From assembly GCF_000154825.1 (NCBI RefSeq), contig NZ_DS560019.1:434001-498000 (forward strand): 64,000 nucleotides of DNA, written 5' to 3'. The translations under genes and the position numbers were made by a program. The DNA comes from Anaerofustis stercorihominis DSM 17244. Lineage in GTDB: Bacteria > Bacillota > Clostridia > Eubacteriales > Anaerofustaceae. Of this stretch, positions 22,749-31,475 are shown piece by piece (within the stretch, counting starts at the first letter, position 1; each line of letters begins with the position of its first letter). The notes beneath the pieces were generated by a model. The model ran no database searches and had not been told where the DNA came from. It saw nothing but the letters and a program-made list of their open reading frames with translations.

Positions 22749-24041
22749 ATGGATATTATATTAAACGCGGTTCAATTCTTACTCGATATGGGCGGTTCAA
22801 TCATTCTGCCATTCTTTGTAACGATTTTAGGAATAATATTTGGATTGAAGTTTGTTGATTCATTTAAGAATGGATTGATGATAGGTGTTGGATTTGCAGG
22901 TATCAACTTAATGGTAAACTTGCTTGTTACGACGGTACAACCTTCGACGGATTATTATACAAAACTGGGTACCGGATTTACCACCGTCAACTTAGGATGG
23001 GACAGCATAGCATCCATGGTGTGGTCTACAAGCTTTGCATTATGGCTTATACCATTAGGCTTTATACTAAACTTTATATTAGTCAGATTTAAGGTAGTAA
23101 AAACTCTAAATGTAGATATATGGAATTTTTATAATGCGATATTGACTTCTGCCGTTACATACTACGTTGCATTATCACTCGGAGCTTCAATTCTTGTTGC
23201 AAATATTTTAGGCATAGTCATAGGATTGTTCTTAACTGTCGTAGCCTGCAAAATCGGAGACAAGCTCGCAACTTCATGGCAGGGATACTTCAATATGCCT
23301 AAAGGTATCACCTGCTCCACACTGGATACTCAGCTCACCCACTACCCTATTTCATGGCTCGGTGCTAAATTATATGACCTCATACCCGGTCTAAATAAAC
23401 TATATTTTGATATAAACAATGTAAATGAAAAATATACTGCGTGGACAGCCCCATCAATAGTCGGCTTCTTCGTAGGAGGACTGCTTGGACTGATCACAAA
23501 ACAAAGTTTTGGAACGATACTTACAATGGCAATAGGTGTAGCAAGCGTAATCGTATTAATGCCTAAAATGGTTTCATTATTAATGGACGGATTGGTTCCT
23601 TTATCGAATGCAGCAAGGTCATTTATGAAAAAGAAACTAGGCGAAGACGCTGATATTCTTATCGGTATGGATGTATCAATCGGTCTTGGAGATAAATGCG
23701 GAATGATAGTAACTATGTTTCTAATGCCTATAACTATTTTACTGGCATTCATACTTCCTAACATAACCTTTTTCCCTATAGGTTTATTTGGGGGAATGAT
23801 ATGGTCCGGACATGCAGCTGCATTCGTATCAAAAGGGAACTTACCTAAAGCTATATTTGCGGGAACATTCCTTTTGGCATGGACTATCTTATGTCTGAAC
23901 TTCATGGCTCCTATAGCAACTCGATTAGCACATGATGTAGGCGTAATCGACTCGATGACTCCTCTAATAACAGGCGGAGGATTCCAACAGACACAAGTAG
24001 TACTGGTTGGATTGATAGGTAAATTATTCGGCGGATTTTAA
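22749..24041 (+). CDS. PTS EIIC permease, galactitol (GatC) family
   Basis: A 430-residue polytopic permease related to the one at 8666 (DMGGSIILPFFVTILGIIFGLK start; LMPKMVSLLMDGLVPLS matches LIPRMVALLMEGLMPIS). The GEPIMMGFIIGG signature of the other permease reads TAPSIVGFFVGG here, so the glutamate is missing at a position expected near the substrate path. That predicts a different sugar. It is flanked by its EIIB and by a class II aldolase, in one operon with the PRD regulator and an EIIA, which makes this the complete and inducible PTS of the window. Confidence 0.88.
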   Translation: MDIILNAVQFLLDMGGSIILPFFVTILGIIFGLKFVDSFKNGLMIGVGFAGINLMVNLLVTTVQPSTDYYTKLGTGFTTVNLGWDSIASMVWSTSFALWLIPLGFILNFILVRFKVVKTLNVDIWNFYNAILTSAVTYYVALSLGASILVANILGIVIGLFLTVVACKIGDKLATSWQGYFNMPKGITCSTLDTQLTHYPISWLGAKLYDLIPGLNKLYFDINNVNEKYTAWTAPSIVGFFVGGLLGLITKQSFGTILTMAIGVASVIVLMPKMVSLLMDGLVPLSNAARSFMKKKLGEDADILIGMDVSIGLGDKCGMIVTMFLMPITILLAFILPNITFFPIGLFGGMIWSGHAAAFVSKGNLPKAIFAGTFLLAWTILCLNFMAPIATRLAHDVGVIDSMTPLITGGGFQQTQVVLVGLIGKLFGGF

Positions 24042-24076
24042 TTTGAATTATAATATTAAATAAAGAGGTATAGAAA

Positions 24077-24712
24077 ATGAATACTAAACAGGAATTAATC
24101 AGGATTTCAAAATTATTGGAACAAAAAGGATTTACAAATGCATTTCAAGGAAACATTTCAATTATTGACAGAAATTTGGGAAAATTATTTATTACTCCTT
24201 CAGGAACAAGAAAACTTACACTGACGGAAGAAGAAGTCGCTGTTTTGGATATGGACGGAAAGCAGTTGGAAGGAACGGTAAAGAAATCGTCAGAATATAA
24301 AATGCACTTGGCTGCACTGCAATATCGCCCTGACTGCACCGCTGTTATCCACTGCCACAGCGTATATTTAACCGCATTTTCAATGCTCGGAGAAACAGTC
24401 GACCCCAAATGTCACGAAGAGTTCCTTCTAACGAGAGGTATTCCTTGCCTGCCTTGGGGAAAAGGCGGGACATCTGATATTTACAAAGGTCTTGAAGAGC
24501 AGATAAAATACCATGATATAGTTTTACTTGGCAATCATGGTGCCCTTTGCGTCGGTTCTGATCTTGAAAAAGCCTTTAAAGTATTGGAAGCAGTTGATAA
24601 TACTCTCAGAGCCTGGGTACTTGCTATGCAAATCGGTAACGGAAAAGTCGTTGATATCCCTATTTGGGATGAACTGATAAAACAAAAAGAAAAAGCGATC
24701 CACAATCTATAA
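24077..24712 (+). CDS. Class II aldolase/epimerase (FucA/AraD family)
   Basis: A 211-residue class II aldolase of the L-fuculose-1-phosphate aldolase / L-ribulose-5-phosphate 4-epimerase family. Conserved pieces: GNIS (25-28), TPSG (40-43), Glu73 in SSEYKMH, the zinc pair His92/His94 in IHCH, and His154 in GNHGA. It would cleave a ketose 1-phosphate to dihydroxyacetone phosphate and an aldehyde, or epimerise a pentulose phosphate. It lies between EIIC and EIIA, so its substrate should derive from this PTS. Cleavage versus epimerisation cannot be decided from these motifs. Confidence 0.86.
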   Translation: MNTKQELIRISKLLEQKGFTNAFQGNISIIDRNLGKLFITPSGTRKLTLTEEEVAVLDMDGKQLEGTVKKSSEYKMHLAALQYRPDCTAVIHCHSVYLTAFSMLGETVDPKCHEEFLLTRGIPCLPWGKGGTSDIYKGLEEQIKYHDIVLLGNHGALCVGSDLEKAFKVLEAVDNTLRAWVLAMQIGNGKVVDIPIWDELIKQKEKAIHNL

Positions 24713-24741
24713 TATATTACTTTAAAGGAAAGGTGGTTATT

Positions 24742-25194
24742 ATGCTTAATGACGTTATAGTGATAGATGGAGAAGCAAAAAACTGGAAAGATGCAATAAA
24801 TTTAACTTTTAATGAATTATACAAAAAGGGTTATGTAAAACCATCTTTTTATGAGGCTTGTATAGAAAGGGAAATAAAATTTCCCACAGGGCTTAATAGC
24901 CATATCCCGGTTGCGATACCGCATACCGATGCGATCCATGTAAACAAACAAGCTATTTGTGTTCTCAGGCTCAAAGAGCCGGTATCGTTTTACAGTATTG
25001 AAGATGCAACAAAAAAAGTAGATGCCCAGTTTATTTTTAATATGGCACTGAAAAGAAATGAAGACCAGTTGACTTTATTAAAGGCTGTTATAAATATCGT
25101 TCAGGATAAAACATTCCTTGAAAAAGCTAAAAAACTAAACTTAAATGAAGTCAAAAATTTATTTTATAAAAAATGGATAACAGAAGTTGAATAA
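24742..25194 (+). CDS. PTS EIIA component (fructose/mannitol/galactitol type)
   Basis: A 150-residue type-2 EIIA. The phospho-histidine is His61 in VAIPHTDAIHVNKQAIC, with the usual GL..HIPVAIPHT lead-in. It accepts phosphate from HPr and passes it to EIIB. I chose ATG 24742 behind AAAGGAAAGGTGG; a GTG three codons upstream overlaps that site. It completes the operon's own PTS set (EIIB 22398, EIIC 22749). A paralogue with the same PHTDxxHVNKQxIC core is encoded at 27063-27542. A 10-base-pair hairpin follows the gene. Confidence 0.9.
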   Translation: MLNDVIVIDGEAKNWKDAINLTFNELYKKGYVKPSFYEACIEREIKFPTGLNSHIPVAIPHTDAIHVNKQAICVLRLKEPVSFYSIEDATKKVDAQFIFNMALKRNEDQLTLLKAVINIVQDKTFLEKAKKLNLNEVKNLFYKKWITEVE

Positions 25195-25235
25195 GATATT
25201 TATCTACTAAATATTTTATATTTACAGCTTGCATC

Positions 25236-25266
25236 AAGCCCTGAGTTTGTTTGTTGCTTGGGGCTT
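25236..25266 (+). terminator. Hairpin between EIIA and cupin genes
   Basis: Ten-base-pair stem AAGCCCTGAG/CTTGGGGCTT (two G-T pairs) with an 11-base loop, followed by a weak T tract (ATATTTT). It may be a partial terminator that lowers expression of the two downstream genes. Confidence 0.55.
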
Positions 25267-25289
25267 ATATTTTAAAAAGGAGATTACTT

Positions 25290-25574
25290 ATGAAAGTATT
25301 GATAAGAAGACCCAATGATAAAGAAAAAAAGATAATGAAAAAGTGCGAAATATGGGAACATAAAAAAGGCGTATTCGATTGGGAATATAAAGACAAACAA
25401 GAAACATGTCTCATAATTAAAGGCAGTGCTTCGGTAAAAGGGAAAAACGAATCTGCAGAATATTTTTTTAAAGAAGGTGACCTGGTTACATTCCCTACGA
25501 ATTGGGACTGTCAGTGGAAAATCACTGAAGATATGAAAAAGTATTATATATTCGACTATGACTTCAATTCATAA
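25290..25574 (+). CDS. Small cupin-fold protein (DUF861-like)
   Basis: A 94-residue single-domain protein resembling the (S)-ureidoglycine aminohydrolase-type cupin (DUF861): EHKKGVFDWEYKDKQETC, then GSASVKG and FKEGDLVTFPTNWDCQWKI. Only some metal-binding histidines of classical cupins are present. ATG 25290 was chosen behind AAAGGAGA; the longer frame from 25251 overlaps the hairpin. Role in the sugar operon unknown; small cupins near sugar loci can be sugar isomerases or sensors, but nothing here proves that. Confidence 0.7.
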   Translation: MKVLIRRPNDKEKKIMKKCEIWEHKKGVFDWEYKDKQETCLIIKGSASVKGKNESAEYFFKEGDLVTFPTNWDCQWKITEDMKKYYIFDYDFNS

Positions 25575-25616
25575 TATTATTTTAAATATTTTTATTTATC
25601 AAATTGGGGCAATATC

Positions 25617-26414
25617 ATGTATGAATTGATTGCGATTGATTTAGATGGAACTTTATTGGATGATGATAAGAATATAACAAAAGAAAATCTAAAAGCATTA
25701 AATTGGTGCAAAAAACAAAATATCATCACTGTATTAGCAAGCGGAAGAGGACTGAGTGCAACAAGGAGTATAGCGAAAAAGATCAGTTCTTTCAATGATT
25801 ATCATATATGCTGTAACGGAGGATTGATTTTCAATACTTATAAAGAAGATCATAAAATAATAAAAACATTAAATCAAAATGATTTTAATAATATTATTGA
25901 TGACCTTAGGTATATAAATGCTTCTGTAGGGGTACAAAGTCCTGATGGCTTTTACTATGAAATAAATACTAATGCAGATATGCTGAAGGAAAAAGTTTTT
26001 TATTCTGACAAAGATTTAATAAAAATAAACTTAAAAAATGTAAAGGAACCTATTTTAATTACATGCTATATAAACAATAAAAAACAATATGATGAAATTT
26101 TTGATATAATTAAAAAATATGATATAAACATTACACAATCAGAAAAGAACTGGATAGAAATTTTCCCCAAAGGCGTAAATAAATATAATGCATTAAAAAT
26201 AATTGCGGATAGTTACAATATAGACAAAAAGAATATTATTGCAATAGGAGATCAAACAAACGATATTGAAATGGTGAAAAATGCGGGACTTGGTATATGT
26301 GTAAAGAATGCATGCAAAGATTTAAAAGACGTATCTGATATGATAAGTCCATATTCGAATAACCAAAATGCTGTTTATCATATAATAAAAGAAATACTTA
26401 AATGCTCCATTTAA
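25617..26414 (+). CDS. HAD-superfamily phosphatase, Cof type
   Basis: A 265-residue HAD hydrolase of the Cof (class IIB) group. Motif I DLDGTLLDDD (8-17), motif II Ser in LASGRG, motif III Lys in the NKYNALK region, motif IV GDQTNDIEM. Such enzymes dephosphorylate sugar phosphates and other small metabolites. Last gene before a strong terminator, downstream of the PTS operon and a weak hairpin, so a detoxifying phosphatase for accumulating sugar phosphate is plausible but inferred. Confidence 0.85.
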   Translation: MYELIAIDLDGTLLDDDKNITKENLKALNWCKKQNIITVLASGRGLSATRSIAKKISSFNDYHICCNGGLIFNTYKEDHKIIKTLNQNDFNNIIDDLRYINASVGVQSPDGFYYEINTNADMLKEKVFYSDKDLIKINLKNVKEPILITCYINNKKQYDEIFDIIKKYDINITQSEKNWIEIFPKGVNKYNALKIIADSYNIDKKNIIAIGDQTNDIEMVKNAGLGICVKNACKDLKDVSDMISPYSNNQNAVYHIIKEILKCSI

Positions 26415-26431
26415 TTAAATATATTTACACA

Positions 26432-26465
26432 AAAAGAGAAAAATAAAATTTTATTTTTCTCTTTT
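26432..26465 (+). terminator. Intrinsic terminator of the PRD/PTS operon
   Basis: Perfect 34-base inverted repeat centred at 26448/26449 (AAAAGAGAAAAATAAAA and its complement). Confidence 0.8.
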
Positions 26466-26566
26466 AAATTAAATACTTATTAACTAATAATAAAAAAGCA
26501 ATCAAAACATATTAAGTATTCGTAGTTGATATTAAATTAAAAATTTTAAAGTATAAATATAAATAC

Positions 26567-27007
26567 TTATTTACTTTCAGCTACTTCGCCTTCTTTTTTA
26601 TTGGATTTAAACATCGTAACAATTGCTTGTCTGTTAATATTCAAATCTTCTTCCAAAGTCTTTACCGTAGGTGTTTCAATCCAAAAACCCTTTTTGGTCG
26701 GAACTTTATATTTCTTAGGTAAATTTGGAACATGTTCAACCCACTTAGTGTAAATTTGTTTTGAAAGATCATCTATACTTATTGATGAATCAAGTTTTAA
26801 TATTTTTGCACTTTCACTAAATACAAAATCATTAAAATCTTTAGGTATGTATTTTTTCGCACAAACGGTACCGTAAAACAGTACACACCCATATAAAAAT
26901 CCTACAAATCCTACTAAATATAAATGTTCAATCAGCCATTCATATATAAAATATAAATGTTTACCGAATGACATGTGCATCATAAAATCAACTATTATTA
27001 AATACAT
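26567..27007 (-). CDS. Unknown membrane-anchored protein coupled to EIIA
   Basis: A 146-residue protein I do not recognise. The N-terminal third is hydrophobic and aromatic, with one clear membrane span (about 29-50, HLYLVGFVGFLYGCVLFYGTV) and a possible second, amphipathic segment before it. The soluble part (60-140) has a helical region with SISIDDLSKQIYTKW, a KKYKVPTKKGFWIETPT segment and a helix-turn-helix-like end (LEEDLNINRQAIVTMF). It follows an EIIA gene by 55 bases in one operon. AAGGAG lies 11 bases from the ATG. A phosphorylation-linked membrane partner for the EIIA is a guess. Confidence 0.6.
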   Translation of the reverse strand: MYLIIVDFMMHMSFGKHLYFIYEWLIEHLYLVGFVGFLYGCVLFYGTVCAKKYIPKDFNDFVFSESAKILKLDSSISIDDLSKQIYTKWVEHVPNLPKKYKVPTKKGFWIETPTVKTLEEDLNINRQAIVTMFKSNKKEGEVAESK

Positions 27008-27062
27008 TATACGTCTAACTCCTTTTTTCTAGAGAAAATCTCTAATTAACTATATTAATTTC

Positions 27063-27542
27063 TTACGCTTCTTCTGCTTGTTTAGCTAATTCTTCTTCAA
27101 CAATTTTTAAAATCAAATCTTTATCTTTTGATTCGTAAATCGCTTTTAGTTTATCTTCTTGTTGGATAAGAGAAATAACTGTTTGTAGCATAGCTAATTG
27201 TTGATGTGGTTCTTTTAATGCTAACATGAATAAAATCGAAACTTCACATTTTTCTCCTGCACCTGCCATAACTTCAAATGTTACAGGTTTTTTAAGAGTA
27301 GCAACACAAATACTTTGTTTGTTAACATGTTCAACATCTGTATGAGGAACAGCTACTGCAAAGTTTTCTACAGGAAGTCCTGTTGCAAATACTTTTTCTC
27401 TTTCTTTTACCGCTTCTACATAACTTTCTTTTACATAACCAAGATCTAATAATTTGTGTGCAACGTTATCAAGTGCATCTAAATTACTGTCAGCCTCCAC
27501 ATCAAAAAATATAAGGTCTTTGTTAAATTCTAAATCTGCCAT
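27063..27542 (-). CDS. PTS EIIA component (fructose/mannitol/galactitol type)
   Basis: A 159-residue type-2 EIIA with the phospho-histidine at residue 67 in VAVPHTDVEHVNKQSIC. It lies in an operon with an unknown membrane protein and no EIIB or EIIC. The likely partners are the EIIB/EIIC pair at 8666-10345, which lacks an EIIA; the three genes share the same codon style and GTAAC-type palindromes near their promoters. AAGGAGGAGATACC precedes the ATG. The C-terminal Lys/Glu-rich helix extends beyond that of the paralogue at 24742. Confidence 0.9.
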   Translation of the reverse strand: MADLEFNKDLIFFDVEADSNLDALDNVAHKLLDLGYVKESYVEAVKEREKVFATGLPVENFAVAVPHTDVEHVNKQSICVATLKKPVTFEVMAGAGEKCEVSILFMLALKEPHQQLAMLQTVISLIQQEDKLKAIYESKDKDLILKIVEEELAKQAEEA

Positions 27543-27604
27543 TGGTATCTCCTCCTTAAACTATCTATCTTACCCATAAATAGCTCTAATAATTATTTTA
27601 ACTA

Positions 27605-27633
27605 ATTATAATTAAAAAAAATTTAAATGTCAA
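27605..27633 (-). promoter_or_regulatory. Promoter of the EIIA/membrane-protein operon
   Basis: Minus-strand TTGACA (27628-27633), exact 17-base spacer, TATAAT (27605-27610): full consensus. Confidence 0.85.
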
Positions 27634-27636
27634 TAA

Positions 27637-27647
27637 GTAAACGTTAC
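27637..27647. promoter_or_regulatory. Operator-like repeat GTAAACGTTAC
   Basis: Imperfect inverted repeat three bases upstream of the -35 box, matching the GTAAC-N-GTTAC core of the perfect palindrome at 10458-10472 with one mismatch. It may link expression of this EIIA to the EIIB-EIIC operon. Confidence 0.4.
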
Positions 27648-27749
27648 TACCATTTTGTCATAACCTTTCTATTCCTTATTATATAAGCGTTTAAAGCACT
27701 TTATATGAAAAATTTAACAAAATAATTTTTGTTAAAACTTAACAGCAGG

Positions 27750-27762
27750 TGACATATGTAAC
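27750..27762 (+). promoter_or_regulatory. Operator-like palindrome TGACATATGTAAC
   Basis: Near-copy of the distal palindrome at 11963-11974 (TTACATATGTAA), centred about 70 bases before the inferred start site of the aldolase gene, the same distance as at the SDR promoter. A poor second copy, TGAC-N5-GTAC, lies at 27777-27789 near -42. Confidence 0.45.
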
Positions 27763-27789
27763 ATTAATAAAAAAAGTGACCAAAAGTAC

Positions 27790-27818
27790 TTTACAATTAA
27801 TTTTAAATAGTATATAAT
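27790..27818 (+). promoter_or_regulatory. Promoter of the second class II aldolase gene
   Basis: TTTACA (27790-27795), exact 17-base spacer, TATAAT (27813-27818). Confidence 0.8.
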
Positions 27819-27857
27819 ACGATTAAATAAAGATTTATATGTCTCAAGGAGGAAAAA

Positions 27858-28556
27858 ATGAGTCAAAATATTCAAGAGTTAAGAGAAGCGATTTGTGACG
27901 TAGGACGTAAAATGTACGACAGACAACTTTGTTCTACAAATGATGGTAACATTTCAATAAGATTAGATGATGGTAACTTCCTAATCACACCAACAGGAGT
28001 AAGCAAAGGTTTCATGACACCTGACATGATGTGTATAGTAGATAAAGACGGTAATTTAGTTGAAGAAAACGGTCCATGGAAAGGTACAAGTGAATTTAAA
28101 CTTCATTATAAAATATATCAGTTAAGACCAGACGTAAATGCGGTAGTTCATGCTCATCCACTATACGGAACAGTATTTGCAGCAGCTAATATGCCTTTAG
28201 ATAAACCAATCTGTACAGAAGCAGCACTTAACTTAGGTGAAATCCCTGTAATCAAATACGGTTTACCTGGAACATTCGAAATCTGCGGAGATATCGAAGA
28301 TTATGTAGAATACCATGACGCAGTATTAATGAGATATCACGGTGCCGTAACATTCGGTCCTGATGTACTAACAGCTTACTATAGAATGGAAAGCTTAGAA
28401 TTCATCGCACAACAAGAATTTGCAGCAAGAGCAATGGGTATCGTAGAAAAAGCTACAATCCCACAAAATGTTATTGATGAATTATATGAACTAAGAAGAG
28501 AAAAATATTCTGCTCCTGATTCTATGGGTCCTCATCATATTGCAAACAAAAAATAA
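27858..28556 (+). CDS. Class II aldolase/epimerase (FucA/AraD family)
   Basis: A 232-residue class II aldolase. NDGNIS (28-33), TPTG (44-47), Glu79 in GTSEFKLH, zinc ligands His98/His100 in VVHAH and His161 in RYHGAV. It is about 20 residues longer than the aldolase at 24077, with a C-terminal tail ending PHHIANKK. Monocistronic, strong promoter and terminator, and a codon style like the EIIB-EIIC operon at 8666-10345. That, with the shared upstream palindrome, suggests it belongs to the same catabolic route. Substrate unknown. AAGGAGGAAAAA precedes the ATG. Confidence 0.87.
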   Translation: MSQNIQELREAICDVGRKMYDRQLCSTNDGNISIRLDDGNFLITPTGVSKGFMTPDMMCIVDKDGNLVEENGPWKGTSEFKLHYKIYQLRPDVNAVVHAHPLYGTVFAAANMPLDKPICTEAALNLGEIPVIKYGLPGTFEICGDIEDYVEYHDAVLMRYHGAVTFGPDVLTAYYRMESLEFIAQQEFAARAMGIVEKATIPQNVIDELYELRREKYSAPDSMGPHHIANKK

Positions 28557-28570
28557 ATTAATTACATAAA

Positions 28571-28597
28571 AAAGAAAGGCAAATGCCTTTCTTTTTT
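28571..28597 (+). terminator. Intrinsic terminator of the aldolase gene
   Basis: Perfect ten-base-pair stem AAAGAAAGGC/GCCTTTCTTT with AAAT loop and seven T in the tail. It closes the PTS super-locus. Confidence 0.93.
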
Positions 28598-28653
28598 TGT
28601 CTTTTTATACTTTTATGTTAGAATAGCTTAAGAATATTTTTGAGGTATGATAT

Positions 28654-29535
28654 ATGTACGAATTAATTCAAGTAGGTAATAATACTTTTTATATGGACTC
28701 ACCCAATAAAATAGGTTTTTACAGATACGATAATAATAAAATATATTTGATTGATTCCGGAAACGGAAAAGACTATGCAAAAAAAGTTTTAAAAATTTTA
28801 GATGAAAAAGGATGGGAGCTTGAAGGTATAATCAATACACATTCTCATGCAGACCACATCGGCGGAAACGATACTTTAGAAAAAAGAACGGGATGTAAAA
28901 TAAGCACAAATGAAATAGAGCACGCTTTTACCAAATATACGATATTGGAACCGGCATTTATTTACGGAGCATACCCTCCCAAAAGGCTTCAAAAAAAGTT
29001 TTTAATGGCAAAATCAAGCAATGCTTCGGTTGATCTTAATAATATACCGAAAGGACTTGAAATAATAAACCTTCCGGGACACAGCTATGATATGATAGGT
29101 GTAAGGACAGACGATAATGTATATTTCGTTGGAGACAGCTTGTTCCCAAAGGAAGTATTAAATAAATATCATATAGCTACAATTTATGATATAAAAAACT
29201 TTTTAAGAACACTCGATTATCTAGAAACACTAAAAGGAGATTTTTTTATCCCTACTCATGCAGAAGCTTCAAGCAACTTAAAAAATCTAATCGAATTAAA
29301 TAGAAATAAGGTATTTGAAATAATAAATTTACTTCTGGATATTTTAAAAAGACCATTAAGTTTAAATGTCATTACAAAAAAAGTATTTGATTACTATCAA
29401 ATAGAAATAAATTATGTACAATACCATTTGGTAGAAGGAACTTTAAAAGCATTCATTTCATATTTAATAGATGAAAAAAAAGTCGACGTAATATTTGATA
29501 ACAATTTTTTATTATACTGTTTAAGGGAAAATTAA
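28654..29535 (+). CDS. MBL-fold metallo-hydrolase
   Basis: A 293-residue metallo-beta-lactamase-fold protein: [10 protein letters not shown] is the HxHxDH metal site, LPGHSYD carries the third histidine, VGDSLFP the bridging aspartate, and PTHAE the last histidine. The C-terminal 80 residues form a helical add-on that looks like a winged-helix cap ([14 protein letters not shown]...[18 protein letters not shown]), as in several glyoxalase II-like hydrolases. The YgiQ gene starts two bases after its stop, so they are co-transcribed. Substrate not predictable. Confidence 0.85.
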   Translation: MYELIQVGNNTFYMDSPNKIGFYRYDNNKIYLIDSGNGKDYAKKVLKILDEKGWELEGIINTHSHADHIGGNDTLEKRTGCKISTNEIEHAFTKYTILEPAFIYGAYPPKRLQKKFLMAKSSNASVDLNNIPKGLEIINLPGHSYDMIGVRTDDNVYFVGDSLFPKEVLNKYHIATIYDIKNFLRTLDYLETLKGDFFIPTHAEASSNLKNLIELNRNKVFEIINLLLDILKRPLSLNVITKKVFDYYQIEINYVQYHLVEGTLKAFISYLIDEKKVDVIFDNNFLLYCLREN

Positions 29536-29536
29536 T

Positions 29537-31465
29537 ATGAAAATAAATAATGAATTTTTAATAACAACAAAATATGAAATGGAAAGAAAAAATATTTCCC
29601 AACTGGATTTTATAATAGTTACGGGAGACGCGTATATAGACCATCCTTCTTTTGGTACCGCAATCATAGGTAGACACCTCGAAAGCCTGGGATTTAATAT
29701 CGGTGTTATCCCCCAGCCCAACTGGAAAGATAAAGAAGCCTTTAAAGTACTCGGAAGACCTAAATATGCTTTTTTGGTAAACAGCGGAAATATAGACAGC
29801 ATGGTCAATCACTATACAGCTTCAAAGAAAAAGAGAAATGACGATGTCTATACCGAAGGAGGAGAAGCAAACAAAAGACCGGACAGAGCAGTTATTGTAT
29901 ATTCAAATATGATAAGAATGGCGTATAAAAAAGTAAACATAATAATCGGAGGAATTGAAGCAAGTCTTAGAAGATTTGCTCATTACGATTACTGGGATAA
30001 TAAAGTAAGGCGCTCCATATTAACGGACTCGACAGCCAATATGCTTACCTACGGAAGCGGAGAAAAGGTATTGGGAGAAATAGCAAACAGACTAAGAAAC
30101 GGTGAGCAGCTTGAAGAAATAAAAGACGTCAGAGGGACTTGTTATATAACAGCTAAAATAGAAAATATAGAAAATTCTTTAATCATTCCATCTTTCAAAG
30201 AAGTTAATGAAGACAAAGAAAATTATAATAAAGCATTTAAAGCTCAGTATCAAAACCAAGATCCTATAACGGGCAAGACGTTGATACAATTCATGGATAA
30301 AAATTATCTCGTTCAAAATCCGCCAATGATGCCTTTAAACAGAGAAGAACTGGATAAGGTATACGGACTTAAATATACAAGAAAGTCTCATCCGATGTAT
30401 AAAAAAGAAATACCGGCAATAAAGGAAATCGAATTCTCCGTAACATCAAACAGAGGATGCTTCGGCAACTGTTCATTCTGTGCCCTTACATTTCATCAGG
30501 GACGTATGGTTCAGTCCAGAAGCAAAAAGAGTATAATTGAGGAAGTCAAGCTGTTGACTACCTTAGATGGGTTTAAAGGTTATATACACGATATAGGAGG
30601 CCCTACCGCAAACTTTAAACACCCATCATGTAATAAGCAAATGGAACATGGAACATGTATAGGATTTAATAAGACATGTTTATCCCCTACCCCATGTAAA
30701 AATATAAATGCGGACCACAGCGAGTTTATCGATGTTTTAAGAGAAGCAAGAAAAGTAAAGAATGTAAAAAAAGTATTTGTAAGGAGCGGTATAAGATACG
30801 ATTATTTGCTTTTGGAAAAGGATCCCAAAGTATTGGAAGAATTAGTAAAATATCATATAAGCGGACAGCTTAAAATCGCACCCGAACATATAAACAATAA
30901 AACACTCAAACAAATGGGAAAACCGGGCAGAGAAGTATATGAAGAGTTTGTAGATAAATATAAAAAAGCAAATAAAAAAATGGGACTTAATCAATTTTTG
31001 GTTCCTTACTTTATTTCTTCTCATCCCGGATGTACGCTTGAAGGAGCTGTAGAACTCGCAGTCTATTTAAAGCAAAATAATTTAAGACCGAGACAAGTTC
31101 AGGATTTCTATCCGACACCGGGAACGCTGTCAACGTGCATGTTCTACACCGGGAAAAATCCGCTGACGAATGAAAAGGTCTTTATTCCAAAGACCTACGA
31201 AGAGAAACAAACGCAAAGAGCTTTAATGCAGTATTATAAACCGGAGAACAAAGAAAGAGTAAAAAAAGCTTTATTAAAAATAGGAAGAACTGACCTGATC
31301 GGAACATCTCCGGACTGTTTGGTATTTGAGAAAAGAGAATTCAATAAGAACACCAAACCAAATAAAAAAACAAAAGTCCATAAAAAGAAACTTACAAATA
31401 AAAGCGGTAAAAGCAAACCAAACAGTAAAAAAATAAAAAACAACAGAAATAAAAAAAGAGCTTAA
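29537..31465 (+). CDS. YgiQ-family radical-SAM protein
   Basis: A 642-residue UPF0313/YgiQ protein. An N-terminal B12-binding-like domain ([24 protein letters not shown]) is followed by the radical-SAM motif [16 protein letters not shown] near residue 315. The C-terminus is a Lys/Asn-rich disordered tail of about 45 residues, probably RNA-binding. The biochemical role of the family is not established. The gene's stop codon lies within its terminator hairpin. Confidence 0.9.
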   Translation: MKINNEFLITTKYEMERKNISQLDFIIVTGDAYIDHPSFGTAIIGRHLESLGFNIGVIPQPNWKDKEAFKVLGRPKYAFLVNSGNIDSMVNHYTASKKKRNDDVYTEGGEANKRPDRAVIVYSNMIRMAYKKVNIIIGGIEASLRRFAHYDYWDNKVRRSILTDSTANMLTYGSGEKVLGEIANRLRNGEQLEEIKDVRGTCYITAKIENIENSLIIPSFKEVNEDKENYNKAFKAQYQNQDPITGKTLIQFMDKNYLVQNPPMMPLNREELDKVYGLKYTRKSHPMYKKEIPAIKEIEFSVTSNRGCFGNCSFCALTFHQGRMVQSRSKKSIIEEVKLLTTLDGFKGYIHDIGGPTANFKHPSCNKQMEHGTCIGFNKTCLSPTPCKNINADHSEFIDVLREARKVKNVKKVFVRSGIRYDYLLLEKDPKVLEELVKYHISGQLKIAPEHINNKTLKQMGKPGREVYEEFVDKYKKANKKMGLNQFLVPYFISSHPGCTLEGAVELAVYLKQNNLRPRQVQDFYPTPGTLSTCMFYTGKNPLTNEKVFIPKTYEEKQTQRALMQYYKPENKERVKKALLKIGRTDLIGTSPDCLVFEKREFNKNTKPNKKTKVHKKKLTNKSGKSKPNSKKIKNNRNKKRA

Positions 31466-31475
31466 AGCTCTTTTT
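31453..31475. terminator. Bidirectional terminator between ygiQ and rsmA
   Basis: Stem AAAAAGAG/CTCTTTTT around CTTAAAG, T-rich on both strands; it overlaps the last codons of both convergent genes. Confidence 0.8.

Noticed and set aside
27636-27649. Possible CcpA cre site overlapping GTAAACGTTAC
   Set aside because: The TG and CA ends of the cre consensus are missing; it fits the local GTAAC palindrome better.
27729-27745. Rex-like site TTGTTAA-AAC-TTAACAG before the second aldolase
   Set aside because: The spacer is three bases instead of four and the last base departs from the Rex consensus; not enough to call redox control.
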